Below are positions 24,412 to 34,332 of a stretch of 64,000 bases of DNA, piece after piece. The notes beneath the pieces are model-generated. The model worked only from the letters and a program-made list of their open reading frames with translations. It was not told where the DNA came from and did not search any database. Source of the stretch: Platanthera guangdongensis (lineage: Eukaryota; Streptophyta; Magnoliopsida; Asparagales; Orchidaceae). The stretch is taken from positions 117,486,568-117,550,567 of the forward strand of contig CM077153.1 in NCBI GenBank assembly GCA_039583875.1. Reading direction: 5' to 3'. Position 1 is the first letter of the stretch. Every line of letters begins with the position of its first letter. The translations under genes and the position numbers were made by a program.

Positions 24412-24780
24412 GGGGAAGAAGCTCAGTCCAAGGAATATGGGGCGTTATAGGATCCTGGAGCGGATCAGCCCATTGGCATACAGACTGGAGCTACCGCTGG
24501 AGTTAGAGGGCTCGCACGACGTCTTCCACATCTCCTCTCTTAGGAAGGCTCTACTATGGCCGGAACAGCAGGTTCTTGGTATAGATGGCTCGACAGCTTT
24601 TGATCAATCGGTCCAGTGTGAGCCGGTCAGGATAGATGATACAGCGGTGCGGGTCTTACAAGAAGGTCTCGCTGGTCAAAGTCCTGTAGAGGAACCATGG
24701 GTAGGAGGAGCATACTTGGGAGCTAGCGGATCTGATACAATAGAGGTACTCGGATCTCTCCGGGTAAAGTATACATTCAA
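24412..24780 (+). pseudogene. Second gypsy copy: integrase end and chromodomain-like tail, right of the solo LTR
   Basis: The frame continues with [17 protein letters not shown] and [14 protein letters not shown] as in Gypsy-A. A frameshift near 24660 moves the tail into another frame, where LVKVL, RNHG and EEHTWE are separated by TAG codons replacing Trp or Gln. Those stops are consistent with C-to-T or G-to-A decay. A GGGGCGAAAT motif at about 24845 precedes the LTR, like the one in Gypsy-A. Confidence 0.82.
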
Positions 24781-24877
24781 CTTCCTATGGGATGTTACAT
24801 CCCGTTACTCTCAGTAGAAACCCTGCAGGCCTAAGCAGAATTTCGGGGCGAAATTTTTATTTTTGTTTATTGGGATT

Positions 24878-25626
24878 TGTAACATCTCATTTCCAACTAG
24901 ACCCCTAAGAGTGGTTTTGGTCATGACTTGGTCATGACAAAACCCTAGGAAGCCCAAGAATACCAAGTGAGCTTAGAAATGAAGGTGGAAACCACCATGG
25001 TCTGCAAATAGTAGAATTCCAATTACTAGCTTAGGGATGACTATAGGGCCTCACCATGACACCATGACCCCACCACAACATCACTAACCTGATAGAGGGT
25101 CCATTAGATCCATGGGGACCCACTAGGGTCAACTAAAATGGTCAATTTGATCAAAGTCAACACAAACCATAATCAGGTCAAACTAAGATCATACATGGTC
25201 AACTGACCTCCCCTTGGCCAAAGGGACCCACCTATACCTTCCCAAGCCCTAAGGGAGGCCAATGGGTCACCAAGGACCCATTGGGGATAGTCAAAGTGGT
25301 CAAGTTGACCTAAGTCAACCCTAACCCTAAATGGGTCAAACTAGCCTACTTCGGGTCAATTGACCTTCCCTTAGCGAAGTGGACCCCCCCCCCCATGCAC
25401 TCCGAACCATAAAGTAAGGTCAATGAGTCACCAAGGACCCATTGGGGTCAACCCTAGTGGCTAATTTGACCGAATTCAACTCTAGCCTCAAAGTGGTCAA
25501 AGTGTCCTTACTAAGGGTCAAGTGACCTCCAAGGTGCCAAGTCAACCCTACCCAACCCTACCTAGACCTTAGGGGAGTCCAATGGGTCACCAAGGACCCA
25601 TTGATGGAAACTCAAAAGGTCAAATT
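24878..25626 (+). repeat. LTR-C: 5' part of the 3' LTR of the second gypsy copy
   Basis: It begins TGTAACATCTCATTTCC and is homologous but diverged from the first 750 bases of LTR-A and LTR-B, with the same subrepeats (for example CCAATGGGTCACCAAGGACC). It is interrupted at 25627 by LTR-X, and its remainder presumably lies right of the window. Confidence 0.8.
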
Positions 25627-25991
25627 TGTAACAACCCAAATTTCAAAATGGGAAAATTTTGGGTGACACGGCCTGGGACACGGGCGTGTCCGGCTCGGAT
25701 GCGGAGACGTCGCGAGTTCGACGAAAATGCATTCGACGAAGTGTTCAGGAGGGACACGCCCTGTGACACGGGTGTGACCTACGGCGTGTCCTCCTTTGTG
25801 TCGACACTCCAGTCTTTGGTCGAGAGAGGTAACACGCATGTGACACGGGTGTACCTTCTAACACGGGCGTGTCGGAGGGCGTGTCCCCCCCCCCTCTAGT
25901 CGACAAATTCTGCTCGATGATCATTGAGTGAAGACACGCCCTGCGACACGAGCGTGTCTGGGCCGACACGGGCGTGTACCCTGGTCGTGAC
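25627..25991 (+). repeat. LTR-X left part: gypsy LTR rich in GACACG palindromes
   Basis: It begins TGTAACAACCC. Read on the plus strand it corresponds to the reverse complement of the Gypsy-4 LTR terminus (TTTGGGCTGTTACA), so it is a related family in the opposite orientation. It contains GACACGGGCGTGTC-type dyads and one GTGTCGACAC. The last five bases GTGAC (25987-25991) are the target duplication of Copia-2. The LTR resumes at 50282. Confidence 0.83.
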
Positions 25992-26324
25992 TGTTGGGTA
26001 TTGTATCCACAATGTACCTGATTTGAAGAAGCCCCTGGACAAGCTAAGGTCAATAGACAATGTCTTTGATAAAATCTTTCAAGTTGTACTTGCAGTTATT
26101 CCACGCTAAGTGCACACCACTGTCAGGGTGCAGTAGGTCAATATACACGGGTCTGCACGACGTAATCCCTCGTTGAGCAGATCAGTGTGTTGGCCTACGT
26201 GTACTCTCTCTATTGGAGTGCACTTACTTTCAAGTACAGGGCTGTGATCTTGCAGGAGCAGACAAGGAGCAAGGATGGGTCAAGGAGCAGCTCTTGGGTG
26301 GAAAGACAAAAATTCATCTAAGTA

Positions 26325-26645
26325 CAATTCGACGAGAATCACCAAGTGATTCTCGCCGATTCGGCGAGAATCACTAGTGATTCTCGCCGAATCGTCGAGA
26401 ATCATTAGTGATTCTCGCCGATTCTTTCCGGCTACCTCAAAACGGTGCCAAGTAAGATTCGGCGAGAATCACTAGTGATTCTCGCCGAACCCATCGCAGA
26501 GCAGATCATGAATATCAAGTAATATTCGTTGAGAATCAAAAAGTGATTCGGCGAGAATCACTAGTGATTCTCGACGAATCGTCGAGAATCACTAACTGAT
26601 TCTCGCCGATTCGTCGAGAATCACCTGCGATTCTCGCCGATTTTT
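26325..26645. repeat. Palindrome array of the Copia-2 LTR (TCGGCGAGAATC ... GATTCTCGCCGA)
   Basis: The unit is a near-perfect inverted repeat built from GGCGAGAATC, a centre such as ACTAGT, and GATTCTCGCC, with variant arms GTCGAGAATC. About six dyads are tandem. The copy in the 3' LTR (49040-49290) lacks about 65 bases. The array lies upstream of the TATA-like stretch, as in Copia-1 and Copia-4. Confidence 0.88.
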
Positions 26646-27573
26646 ACTTAGCGATTTCTCTGGAAGTTCCTGAACCTGATTCTGCCGCTGTCAATGTTCT
26701 GGACTGGGATTTAGGGATTCTTCTTGTGGGTCCCACGACGGCCTTATTGGAGTTGTCTACAGTATATATATTCGGGTATTTTGAATAGTATCAATATACT
26801 CAGAAAAGAAGCCGAGCACGATCTAACCCTAAAATCACGAAACTGCTCCGCCGCCGCCGTCGCCGCTCGCGCTAGTTGGTCGCCGCTGTTGATCGCGTTT
26901 CTTCCCGATCTCCGGTGACAGAAGCTTAGCCAAGCTTAGTGTCTCACGCGTCTATCCAGAGATCCCCTGTCTCTCGATTTGTTGATCGGGAAAAACTTCC
27001 CCGTCCGAATCGATCGAGACGACCGATCCTCGTGTGACCGTTGGTAGACCTAGCTAGCTTCGCTACGAAGTTTGGATCTCTAAAGAACAGCAGCCGCACA
27101 TCGTCGTCGCCGCCGATCCCGTGAACCTAGCCGCCGCCCTTCTTGTCGCCGCCGGTTCAGGGGAGATCCTCTCCAAGAGAGACAAAGGTCGTGGACTCTT
27201 TGTAGACTTCAAGATCACGTCGTCAACGAAGAGGGACACCGTAGTCTCCTCACGTAGTTTGTATTTCTTGTACATTCTATTTTACTTTTGTTGTAAAGGA
27301 ACGTTGGTTCCGTGTTGTAAGGGTTGGGTGCAACCCGGTTTGTGGGAGTGTTGACTCCCACGTGTGGAAGGGTTCCTTCCGATAGTGCAGGGATTGGATT
27401 TCAATCCTGTTGGAGAAGAGACCGAGTCGTCCCTGGTTGGGAGATAGGTCGAAGGGGGAAAGTGGATGTACCCAAGTCGGGGAACCACTATAAATAGCTT
27501 GTGTACTCTGTTGTGCTGTGTTGTTTTATTTACATGTGCAGGTACAATTTAAATTCCGCAAAAGCGCTGCACG

Positions 27574-27603
27574 TCACCTATTCCCCCCCCCCCCCATAGG
27601 TGA
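27574..27603 (+). other. C-tract hairpin near Copia-2 LTR 3' end
   Basis: TCACCTAT and ATAGGTGA form an eight-pair stem around a loop of T and 13 or so C. It is repeated in the 3' LTR at 50223-50249 with a shorter C run. It is equivalent to the hairpins in Copia-1 and Copia-3. Confidence 0.6.
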
Positions 27604-27632
27604 ACATAGTTGACACTAGGTGGACTTTCAAG

Positions 27633-27643
27633 TGGTATCAGAG
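27633..27643 (+). other. Copia-2 primer binding site
   Basis: TGGTATCAGAG, two bases after the LTR end, matches the initiator-Met-tRNA complement for the first 11 bases. Confidence 0.88.
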
Positions 27644-27720
27644 GGAGGTTACTCATCAAAAAGGTTAACACCTTGAGTTGAATCCTGCTCCTAGTGTCAA
27701 GAAGAAGACAAACATCTACT

Positions 27721-29985
27721 ATGGACGGACTCAAGTACACAGGCAAGATCCCAGTGTGCACCATGCTCAACTTTCCTATCTGGAAGGAAAGGATCAGGTT
27801 CTACATGGAAGCAGTTGATCCTCGTCTCTTCATGATCGTGGAGGAGGAACCTTATGTCCCCACTAAGGCATCCACCATTGATCCTACCCAGAAAGTGCCA
27901 AAGAAACTTTCTGAAATGGACAAGGACGAGATGGTGCTAGTAGGACTTGACAAGAAGGCGCGAAACATTCTAGTCAGCGCGGTTGATGACTCTATGATGC
28001 AAAACTTCAGCAACTGCAGGACAGCACAGGAGATCTGGCAGTGCCTGATCATCCTAATGGAGGGCACGGATGAAGTGAGGGATGATCGGAGATCCCTCCT
28101 GAACCAGAAATATGAGGCCTTCAGACAAGGGCCTAAGGAAGAGATCGGAGTCACCTACGAGAACTTCCTCAAGATTGTCAACGCCCTCAAAGGATACGAA
28201 AGAGTGTTCACCAATGGTGAAATCAACGATAAATTCCTTAGGTCCCTTACTAAGGAATGGGACACAAAGATCTGCGCCATCCGAGAGTTTGGCAGACTAG
28301 CTGAAACAGACCCGCAAATCCTGTTTGGGAAGCTGATGTCCTATGATCTTCAGCTGAACACCAGGAAAGCAGAAGAAGAAGCAGAGAAGGCTGCAGCCAA
28401 AGAAAAGACTGTGGCTTTAAAAGCTAGTCACTCCAGAAAAGGCAAGGGTGCGGTTTCATACCGTGCCAGGAAAAAGGATGAGGAGGAGGACTCCGAGCCA
28501 TGCTCCTCCAGCTCAGAGCTGTCGGAGGAGGATTTCTCCCTCATCACTCGAGAGTTCAAGAAGTTCCTCAAGATGAGGAATCAAAGAAAGAGAGACGGCT
28601 CCTCCTCCAGGCATCAGAAGAAAAATTATTCTTCTGACAGGTATGCTTCTAGACCGAACAAACATCGCTCCTCTGACATTATTTGCTTTGGATGCAATAA
28701 GCCAGGACACGTCGTGGCCGACTGCTATCAAGGCAAGAGAGAAAAAGGGAAAGAAGAGGAGCACAAATCTTCGAGAGATAAGAAGAAAGAGCGGAACTAC
28801 ATCGCCAAAAGGCCAAAGACACTGAGTGAGTCTAATTCCTCAGACTCAAGTAATGATGAGGTAGCCTACTTCGGGCTGGTGGGTCGCTCCGACTCAGAAG
28901 GAGAATGCCCCCCATTTACTGGGAAGGTAAAAGCTCACACTCCTCTCTCCAACTCCGACTCTGACCCTGAGTCTCAGGATGATGAACCTGAGGATAGCCC
29001 TTCGGCCCGTGAAGCGGAGCTCCTCGAGAAATATGAGCTCCTGCTCAACACTTTCGAGGAGTGTCGTAAGAGACTGAAGGCTGAGAAGAAGGAAGTGAAA
29101 TTCCTTAAGGGTGAGTGTGTATCCCTAAGGGAAGAGGTCACTAGCTTGATTTCTCTCCGACAGGAGCACCTTGACCTGACTTCAAAGCATTCAGAGTCTT
29201 TGAAGCTCCTTGATCTTAAGCAGGAGGAAGTCGACAAGTTGGAAGAACAACTTGCGGCAGAAAGGAAGATCGTCAAGAGCTTCTCTATGCCAAAAACAGT
29301 TCTTCCAGTCGTTGATACCTTCTCTGCTCAGGCCAAAGGAGCTGGCTTGGGGCATGTTGGGGTATCTGGTTCCTCATCCAGGAGAAACAGGAACCAGAGG
29401 AAGAATAAGGCCGCCAAGAAGGCCTCTGCTGATGAAAAGGGCAAGGCTCCTCTTAGTCCTGTTGCGTTCAGAAAGCCTAGCTTTCCTTGCAACCAACATG
29501 ACTTTGAATCAACATTTGGTCATCACTTCCGGCCCTCGGTTGCAAAGCCAAAGAGCCGATATGATGGTTGGACCTTTCCCCGGAACTTCGGTGAGAGTGC
29601 ATTCAAGGCACCTTATGAGGAAATCCACATGGGAAATTATGGTCAATTCTCTAGCGGCCATAATGGAAAGCAGGCACCAAAAGTCAAGCATGTTATACAG
29701 AAGGTGACAAAGTCATGTGACTGCTGTCACCATGAGGCCTCCACCTCCAGATCCAAGGCCCCAGCTGTACCCACCGTTCCCAGGGTAAGGCAGGAGCCTA
29801 GGAAGAGGTACAACAGATTCGACTGTTGGTGCTGTGGCAAAGTCGGTCACTTTGCCGTGGATTGTTGGTTTAATCCAAGGTATTATGAGACTCCCCATGT
29901 TAGCAATGCGAGGCCGACCACTCGTAGGGTTAACCAACCGAGGGGGAGTGTGCTAACCAGGAATCTAGGACCCAAGTTCGATTGA
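27721..29985 (+). CDS. gag: Copia-2 Gag, open
   Basis: I start at the first ATG (MDGLKYTGK), 78 bases after the primer site. The 754-residue product has the SIRE-type Gag core with FPIWKERI near residue 20 and FLRSLTKEWDTK near 175. A Ser/Arg-rich region, the knuckle CFGCNKPGHVVADC, an acidic Ser-rich stretch, a probable coiled coil and a second knuckle CWCCGKVGHFAVDC follow. The order matches Copia-1 Gag, and both knuckles are complete here. It would assemble particles and bind genomic RNA. The stop TGA at 29983-29985 lies 31 bases before the likely pol junction. The pol frame differs from gag by one base and overlaps it over 29969-29985, so frameshifting is one route to Pol and splicing another. 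Confidence 0.92.
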   Translation: MDGLKYTGKIPVCTMLNFPIWKERIRFYMEAVDPRLFMIVEEEPYVPTKASTIDPTQKVPKKLSEMDKDEMVLVGLDKKARNILVSAVDDSMMQNFSNCRTAQEIWQCLIILMEGTDEVRDDRRSLLNQKYEAFRQGPKEEIGVTYENFLKIVNALKGYERVFTNGEINDKFLRSLTKEWDTKICAIREFGRLAETDPQILFGKLMSYDLQLNTRKAEEEAEKAAAKEKTVALKASHSRKGKGAVSYRARKKDEEEDSEPCSSSSELSEEDFSLITREFKKFLKMRNQRKRDGSSSRHQKKNYSSDRYASRPNKHRSSDIICFGCNKPGHVVADCYQGKREKGKEEEHKSSRDKKKERNYIAKRPKTLSESNSSDSSNDEVAYFGLVGRSDSEGECPPFTGKVKAHTPLSNSDSDPESQDDEPEDSPSAREAELLEKYELLLNTFEECRKRLKAEKKEVKFLKGECVSLREEVTSLISLRQEHLDLTSKHSESLKLLDLKQEEVDKLEEQLAAERKIVKSFSMPKTVLPVVDTFSAQAKGAGLGHVGVSGSSSRRNRNQRKNKAAKKASADEKGKAPLSPVAFRKPSFPCNQHDFESTFGHHFRPSVAKPKSRYDGWTFPRNFGESAFKAPYEEIHMGNYGQFSSGHNGKQAPKVKHVIQKVTKSCDCCHHEASTSRSKAPAVPTVPRVRQEPRKRYNRFDCWCCGKVGHFAVDCWFNPRYYETPHVSNARPTTRRVNQPRGSVLTRNLGPKFD

Positions 29986-30016
29986 GTTCCTAAGGCAAAT
30001 TAATTTTATTTTGCAG
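29785..30016 (+). other. Possible 232-nt intron joining Copia-2 gag to pol
   Basis: GGTAAGG with GT at 29785 lies on a gag codon boundary. TTTTGCAG ending at 30016 lies on a pol codon boundary, so removal would fuse the two frames without a stop but drop the second zinc knuckle. The acceptor is conserved in Copia-1; this donor is not. I rank this as possible, with ribosomal frameshifting as the alternative. Confidence 0.3.
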
Positions 30017-31852
30017 GAATGTCCAAAGGCCACCAAAATGCCGATCTGGTATTTGGACAGTGGATGCTCCCGGCATATGACTGGGACAAGAAGCCTGCTG
30101 CGTGATTACACTCCAGTCGAGAATGGACCCAAAGTCATCTTTGGAGGGTCAGATCGAGGAGTCACCAGAGGTTACGGTATGATTTCCAACGGTATAATCT
30201 CTATCACCGACGTGGCTTATGTTGAAGGGTTAAACCATAACCTGATCAGTGTAAGTCAGTTATGTGACAAAGGTTATGACGTTAAGTTCTGCAAGGATAA
30301 ATGTCTGATAATTTCACGTACCTCTTCTGAGACGGTATTATCAGGCATTAGGAGCAGAAATATCTTCTGCTTAGATTTTCTCAGTGTAGATTCATCTACC
30401 CCCGTATGCCTTGTGGCAACAGGCAGTGCATCTCTTTGTGATCAATGGCACAAGAGATTGGCACATATTAATTTCAAGACAATTAGTATGCTGTTTTCTA
30501 AGAACTTAGTAAGGGATGCTCTCAGTATCAAGTGCATCAAAGATAGCCCATGTCCTGCATGCCAGATGGGCAAACAGACTCGGGCTACCTTTAAGAGCAT
30601 CGCAGACAAAGACTCTTCCCGATGTCTTTACCTTTTACATATGGACTTGTTTGGTCCAATGCAATTTCATAGCTTGGTAGGCAAGTCCTATACGCTAGTG
30701 ATAGTTGATGATCATTCTCGGTTTACATGGGTGTTCTTTTTGAAACGAAAGTCAGATACGTTTGACATCTTCACTAGTTTTGTCAAGTAGGTTCAGAACG
30801 AATTTAACTGCTCAGTGGTCAAATCAGAAGTGACCATGGAACAGAATTCGAATCTGGTGCTATGACAGAATTTTGTGAAGAACAAGGTTTCTTTCATGAG
30901 TTTTCCTCCCCGCGCACTCCTCAGCAAAATGGAGTTGCGGAGAGGAGAAACAGAACTCTTATTGAAGCCTGCACGATAATGTTGAAAGACGCTTCTCTCC
31001 CGGAATACTTCAGGGCAGAGGCTGTCAATACAGCTTGTCATGTACAAAACCGAGCATTGATCAACAAGCATCATCGTAAGACGCCTTACGAGCTACTGAA
31101 AGGCAGGAAACTAACCATGGCCTACTTGAGGATTTTTGGTTGCAGATGCTATGTACTGAATAATGGGAAGTACCCGCGTACTAAATTTGGTGAAAAATGC
31201 TTCGAAGGCATATTCATGGGCTATAGTTCCCACAGTCGGGCATATAGGGTCTTCAATAAGAAAACCCTAGTGGTAGAAGAATCAATAAATGTTGTATTTG
31301 ATGAAGGAAGTTTGCTTAACAGCAATTCTTCCAGTGGTATTCTTGAAGATGCAGGTGCACGACTTGAATAGCTGAGTCTGGATGAGACCGCTAAAGATGA
31401 CACTCCTAAGTATGTCAAAGTTTCCACCTCCACGTCATCTGAAAATGTTGAAGATCAAAATGGAACAAATCTCTTGGAAGAAAGAGAAGCCCAAGAAGTA
31501 GTTGAAGCTCCAGACGCCAGACTTCTAGAGCTCCGGCACATGAGGGATCATCCTAGAGATCAGAACATCGGAGATCCTCGTGTCGGTGTCAGAACTCGAA
31601 GAGGTACCATTAACGAAGTATTGCATCTTAGCTTCATGTCACAGGTTGAGCCAAAGAAGTTCGACGAGGCGAACAAGGATTCAGCATGGATTCTGGCCAT
31701 GCAAGATGAACTACATCAATTCGAACGTTGCAACGTTTGGACGCTAGTTCCTAGACCATACAAGCAGAATGTGATTGGCACCAAGTCGATCTTCAGAAAC
31801 AAGCTGGATGAACATGGTGTCATCATAAAGAACAAGGCAAGGCTGGTGGCTC
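30017..31852 (+). pseudogene. pol: Copia-2 Pol, 5' part: protease, integrase, start of reverse transcriptase
   Basis: Protease motif DSGCSRHMTG is followed by the pre-integrase zinc site (ending CPACQMGK) and the integrase core (HMDLFGPM and NGVAERRNR, with RSDHGTEF shifted out of frame). It is broken by TAG at 30788-30790, a one-base loss at about 30826, and TAG at 31369-31371. The last segment reaches the reverse transcriptase start (KNKARLVA), where Gypsy-4 is inserted after the five bases GGCTC (31848-31852). The frame resumes at 47079. It is homologous to Copia-1 Pol along its length. Confidence 0.9.
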
Positions 31853-32564
31853 TGTAACAACCCCATCCGTTCATATGATATATTCTAGAAGGTCCGGCCG
31901 GGGCCCCATAGGATATACCACAAAACAGTCGGTGAAGGTACAGGATGATATCAGAGTAGCGCGTCGCACCTATCACAAGCATTCTAGCGGAAGCCTAAAC
32001 TACTTGAACTCCTCATGAATGTCCAAACATAAAACTCCACATTTTATATATATATAGGAATGTCTTACAACAAGTCAAAAGAGTTGGCCTTATGGCCTTA
32101 CATGGCTTTCACACAGTGGCCTAAAACAGCTTGGCGCGCAGGCCGGCCACAATAAAAGAAAACACTCAAAAGAATATATTTAGCCTTCGAGGGCTAACAG
32201 CAGCAGCAGCAACACCAGCAGGAGCATCAACCTCTATGCGTCCCGCTCGGTTCTCCCGTACCTGGAAAGGGACAATCCACCCACCGGTGGCAAACAAAAG
32301 CAACGGTCAGTGTTCAGCTAACCAAATTATAATGACCCTACCCCTTCTCTCGGGGCAGCGGTATTTTTCCCTGCAGGCATATCATATCACAAGTATGGCA
32401 AGCTATATCATGAAAAGGTGCTTTCACGCACACAAGCCATCACAACCGTTCGTCGCCCGGCCCAACGGTCCGTGCACTCAGGGCACATTCTTGGTGTTCT
32501 GGCAACCTCTTGCCCACCACCGTATCAGGGTTATATCACCCAACGGTAACTCTCTTGAGCATTT
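31853..32564 (-). repeat. Gypsy-4 3' LTR, segment left of Copia-3
   Basis: It matches 44612-45323 of the right LTR with about nine differences. It ends in CATTT (32560-32564), the target duplication of Copia-3. A short ORF on the plus strand is present in both LTRs, but it is antisense and probably non-coding. Confidence 0.92.
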
Positions 32565-32585
32565 TGAAAGGGGAAACTAGATCAG

Positions 32586-32618
32586 ATATACTCTAGAGGG
32601 GGGGTGAATAGAGTATAT
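32586..32618 (-). other. C-tract hairpin near Copia-3 LTR 3' end
   Basis: ATATACTCTA and TAGAGTATAT make a ten-pair stem around a loop with seven C. The loop bases TTCACCCCCCC are shared with Copia-1, while the stem sequence differs and still pairs. Confidence 0.65.
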
Positions 32619-33639
32619 GGTGCTTTTAAAACACAAAAAAAACTTTTGCAAAGCTTTACAACAATTGTTGTAATGAGTGTAAGCAGGGAAGCAGAGATAA
32701 AACTAATCACAAAACCAAGCTATGCAGAAACTAAGCACAAGAAAATCTAGGCCAGAAACAAAAAGAAAACATGCAAAACCAGATGACACAAGGAATTATA
32801 GTGGTTCCCCAAACTTGGGTACATCCACTCTTCTACCACCCTAGGTAGGAATCCACTGCAGGATGAGTTGATCAGGTGTCCTGGGCACCAATGAGCTTTT
32901 GATAAGGTGCTCAAAAACCAAATCAGATTTTTTGATCAGGTGTCTTGCCACCAATGAGCTTTTGACAAGGTGCTCAAAAACCAGATTCAAACTTTTGAAG
33001 GGATTTTGAAAAACCCTTTACAGAGTGGGGGTGAGAGAGTGATGGCAGTCTTCTCTTTCTCAATCAACTGAGAAGACTAAGTGGATTGATGTCAAAGCTC
33101 CCCCTGAATCCTTGAAATCTTCAGGAAGATGAGCTTTGTTGAGGGTGATAGGCCTTCAAAGATAGATCTCCAGCAGAAGATGATTTCAGCAAGCTGAAAT
33201 GTTGAGAGTCTGGAGTCTTGAAATGATGTTGGCCTTGAACACTTTGAGAGCTGAAGAAATCTGAAGATTTTTGAAAGCTTGATCTCTCTGATGAGTGTTC
33301 TTCAGAATTCTTGTTGACAGAATATTTTCAAAGAGTCTCTGTATACTGAGTTGTGTCCTATTCTTGTCAATCTCTCTTTTTTGTTCTTATCTATTCTATG
33401 TCTTGATTCAAAAGCATTCTGTCTTTTATTCTCTGTGTCTGAATAGAATATCACTCTGTCAAAGATAGCCGTTGGTCTACATTGATTACAGCCTTAATTG
33501 CATAATTTGTTCTGAAGGAAAGTCCACTGAATTGTTCCTAGAAAAATCCCTTGAAACTTGCTCCAGAAGTAAATGAAAACGGCTGGCAGATCTTCTGAAT
33601 TAAATGCAGAATAACTTCTGATAGATTTGAATTTGAATT

Positions 33640-33990
33640 CTGAAAGATAACTGAAATCGTCGAACTGAGCTCTGCTATCGTCGAGCTGAGCTCAGCGAAC
33701 TGGAAAATGCAAGCAGCAACATAATCGTCGATCTGAGCTCAAAGATCGTCGAACTGAGCTCAGAGATAAGGATCCAGTGCAGAGTCAAAATCGTCGACCT
33801 GAGCTCAGCGATCGTCGAATGGAGTTCGACGATATTGAGAAGTTGAGCTCAGCGATCGTCGAGTGGAGCTCGACGATATTATGAGGTTGAGCTCAGCGAT
33901 CGTCGAATGGAGCTCGACGATCTGTCGAAGTTGAGCTAGACGATCGTCGACCGGAGTTCGACGAATCATCGTGCTGAGCTCGACGATTGG
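33640..33990. repeat. Palindrome array of the Copia-3 LTR (ATCGTCGA ... TCGACGAT)
   Basis: Tandem dyads read ATCGTCGA, six or seven bases such as GTGGAGC or ATGGAGT, then TCGACGAT. GAGCTC often occupies the centre. Several variants read GAGCTCAGCGATCGTCGA. The same dyads lie upstream of ORF3 (37440-37610). Confidence 0.88.
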
Positions 33991-34153
33991 ACTTAGTCTC
34001 CAGAAAAACTTGGTCTTCAGGGCAGCTTCCAAACCTAGACTTCTAACCCTTAGACTCAATTCTAATTGACCTATTAAGCTATACAGAAGGTCAAACACAG
34101 ATTCCTAGAGACATAGTGATCCTGACCCAAATTAGTAATAGGGTGTTCCAACA

Positions 34154-34169
34154 ATCTCCCCCTATTTGG
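34154..34169 (-). other. Copia-3 polypurine tract
   Basis: On the minus strand CCAAATAGGGGGAGAT abuts the LTR start TGTTGG. Bases 34170-34332 up to ORF3 are untranslated with nothing recognisable. Confidence 0.85.
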
Positions 34170-34332
34170 GTTAGGATTACTATTTACAGACTTTGGAAAA
34201 TCAAACAACATCATACAATCAGAAAAACATAAAAACAATAGCAGCTAGTCATTGCAGAACCATCACAGAGATATATATATATATGTCATCCAGATATCAG
34301 TCAGAAAAACCAAGGATTGTCACCTTACAGAA

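Larger units (their letters stand above)
25992..27630 (+). repeat. Copia-2 5' LTR (1639 bp)
   Basis: It starts TGTTGGGTATTG and ends GGACTTTCA. In order it has a start shared with other SIRE-like LTRs (CTGATTTGAAGAAGCC), a palindrome array (26325-26645), a TATATATAT stretch at about 26763, a conserved block with GGGGAACCACTATAAAT (27462-27498), and the C-tract hairpin (27574-27603). It is 65 bp longer than the 3' LTR because the array has an extra stretch. Confidence 0.93.
32565..34153 (-). repeat. Copia-3 3' LTR (1589 bp)
   Basis: On the minus strand it starts TGTTGGAACACC and ends CCTTTCA. It has a palindrome array of ATCGTCGA...TCGACGAT units (33640-33990), a block with GGGGAACCACTATAATT (32828-32795) and the C-tract hairpin (32618-32586). 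I found no clear TATAAA between array and block. Confidence 0.92.

Noticed and set aside
14243..25626. Possible satellite DNA or rDNA spacer (giant repeats with subrepeats)
   Set aside because: The boundaries, TGTAACA/TTACA ends, target duplication and adjacency to gypsy pol and chromovirus-type 3' UTR identify LTRs.
26724..27354. Short ORFs in the Copia-2 leader/LTR that could encode a host protein
   Set aside because: They lie in the LTR between TATA and primer site, are repeated in the 3' LTR with changes, and have no recognisable domain.
32131..32580. Antisense ORF of about 150 residues in both Gypsy-4 LTRs
   Set aside because: It is on the strand opposite to the element, ends differ between copies and no motif is visible.
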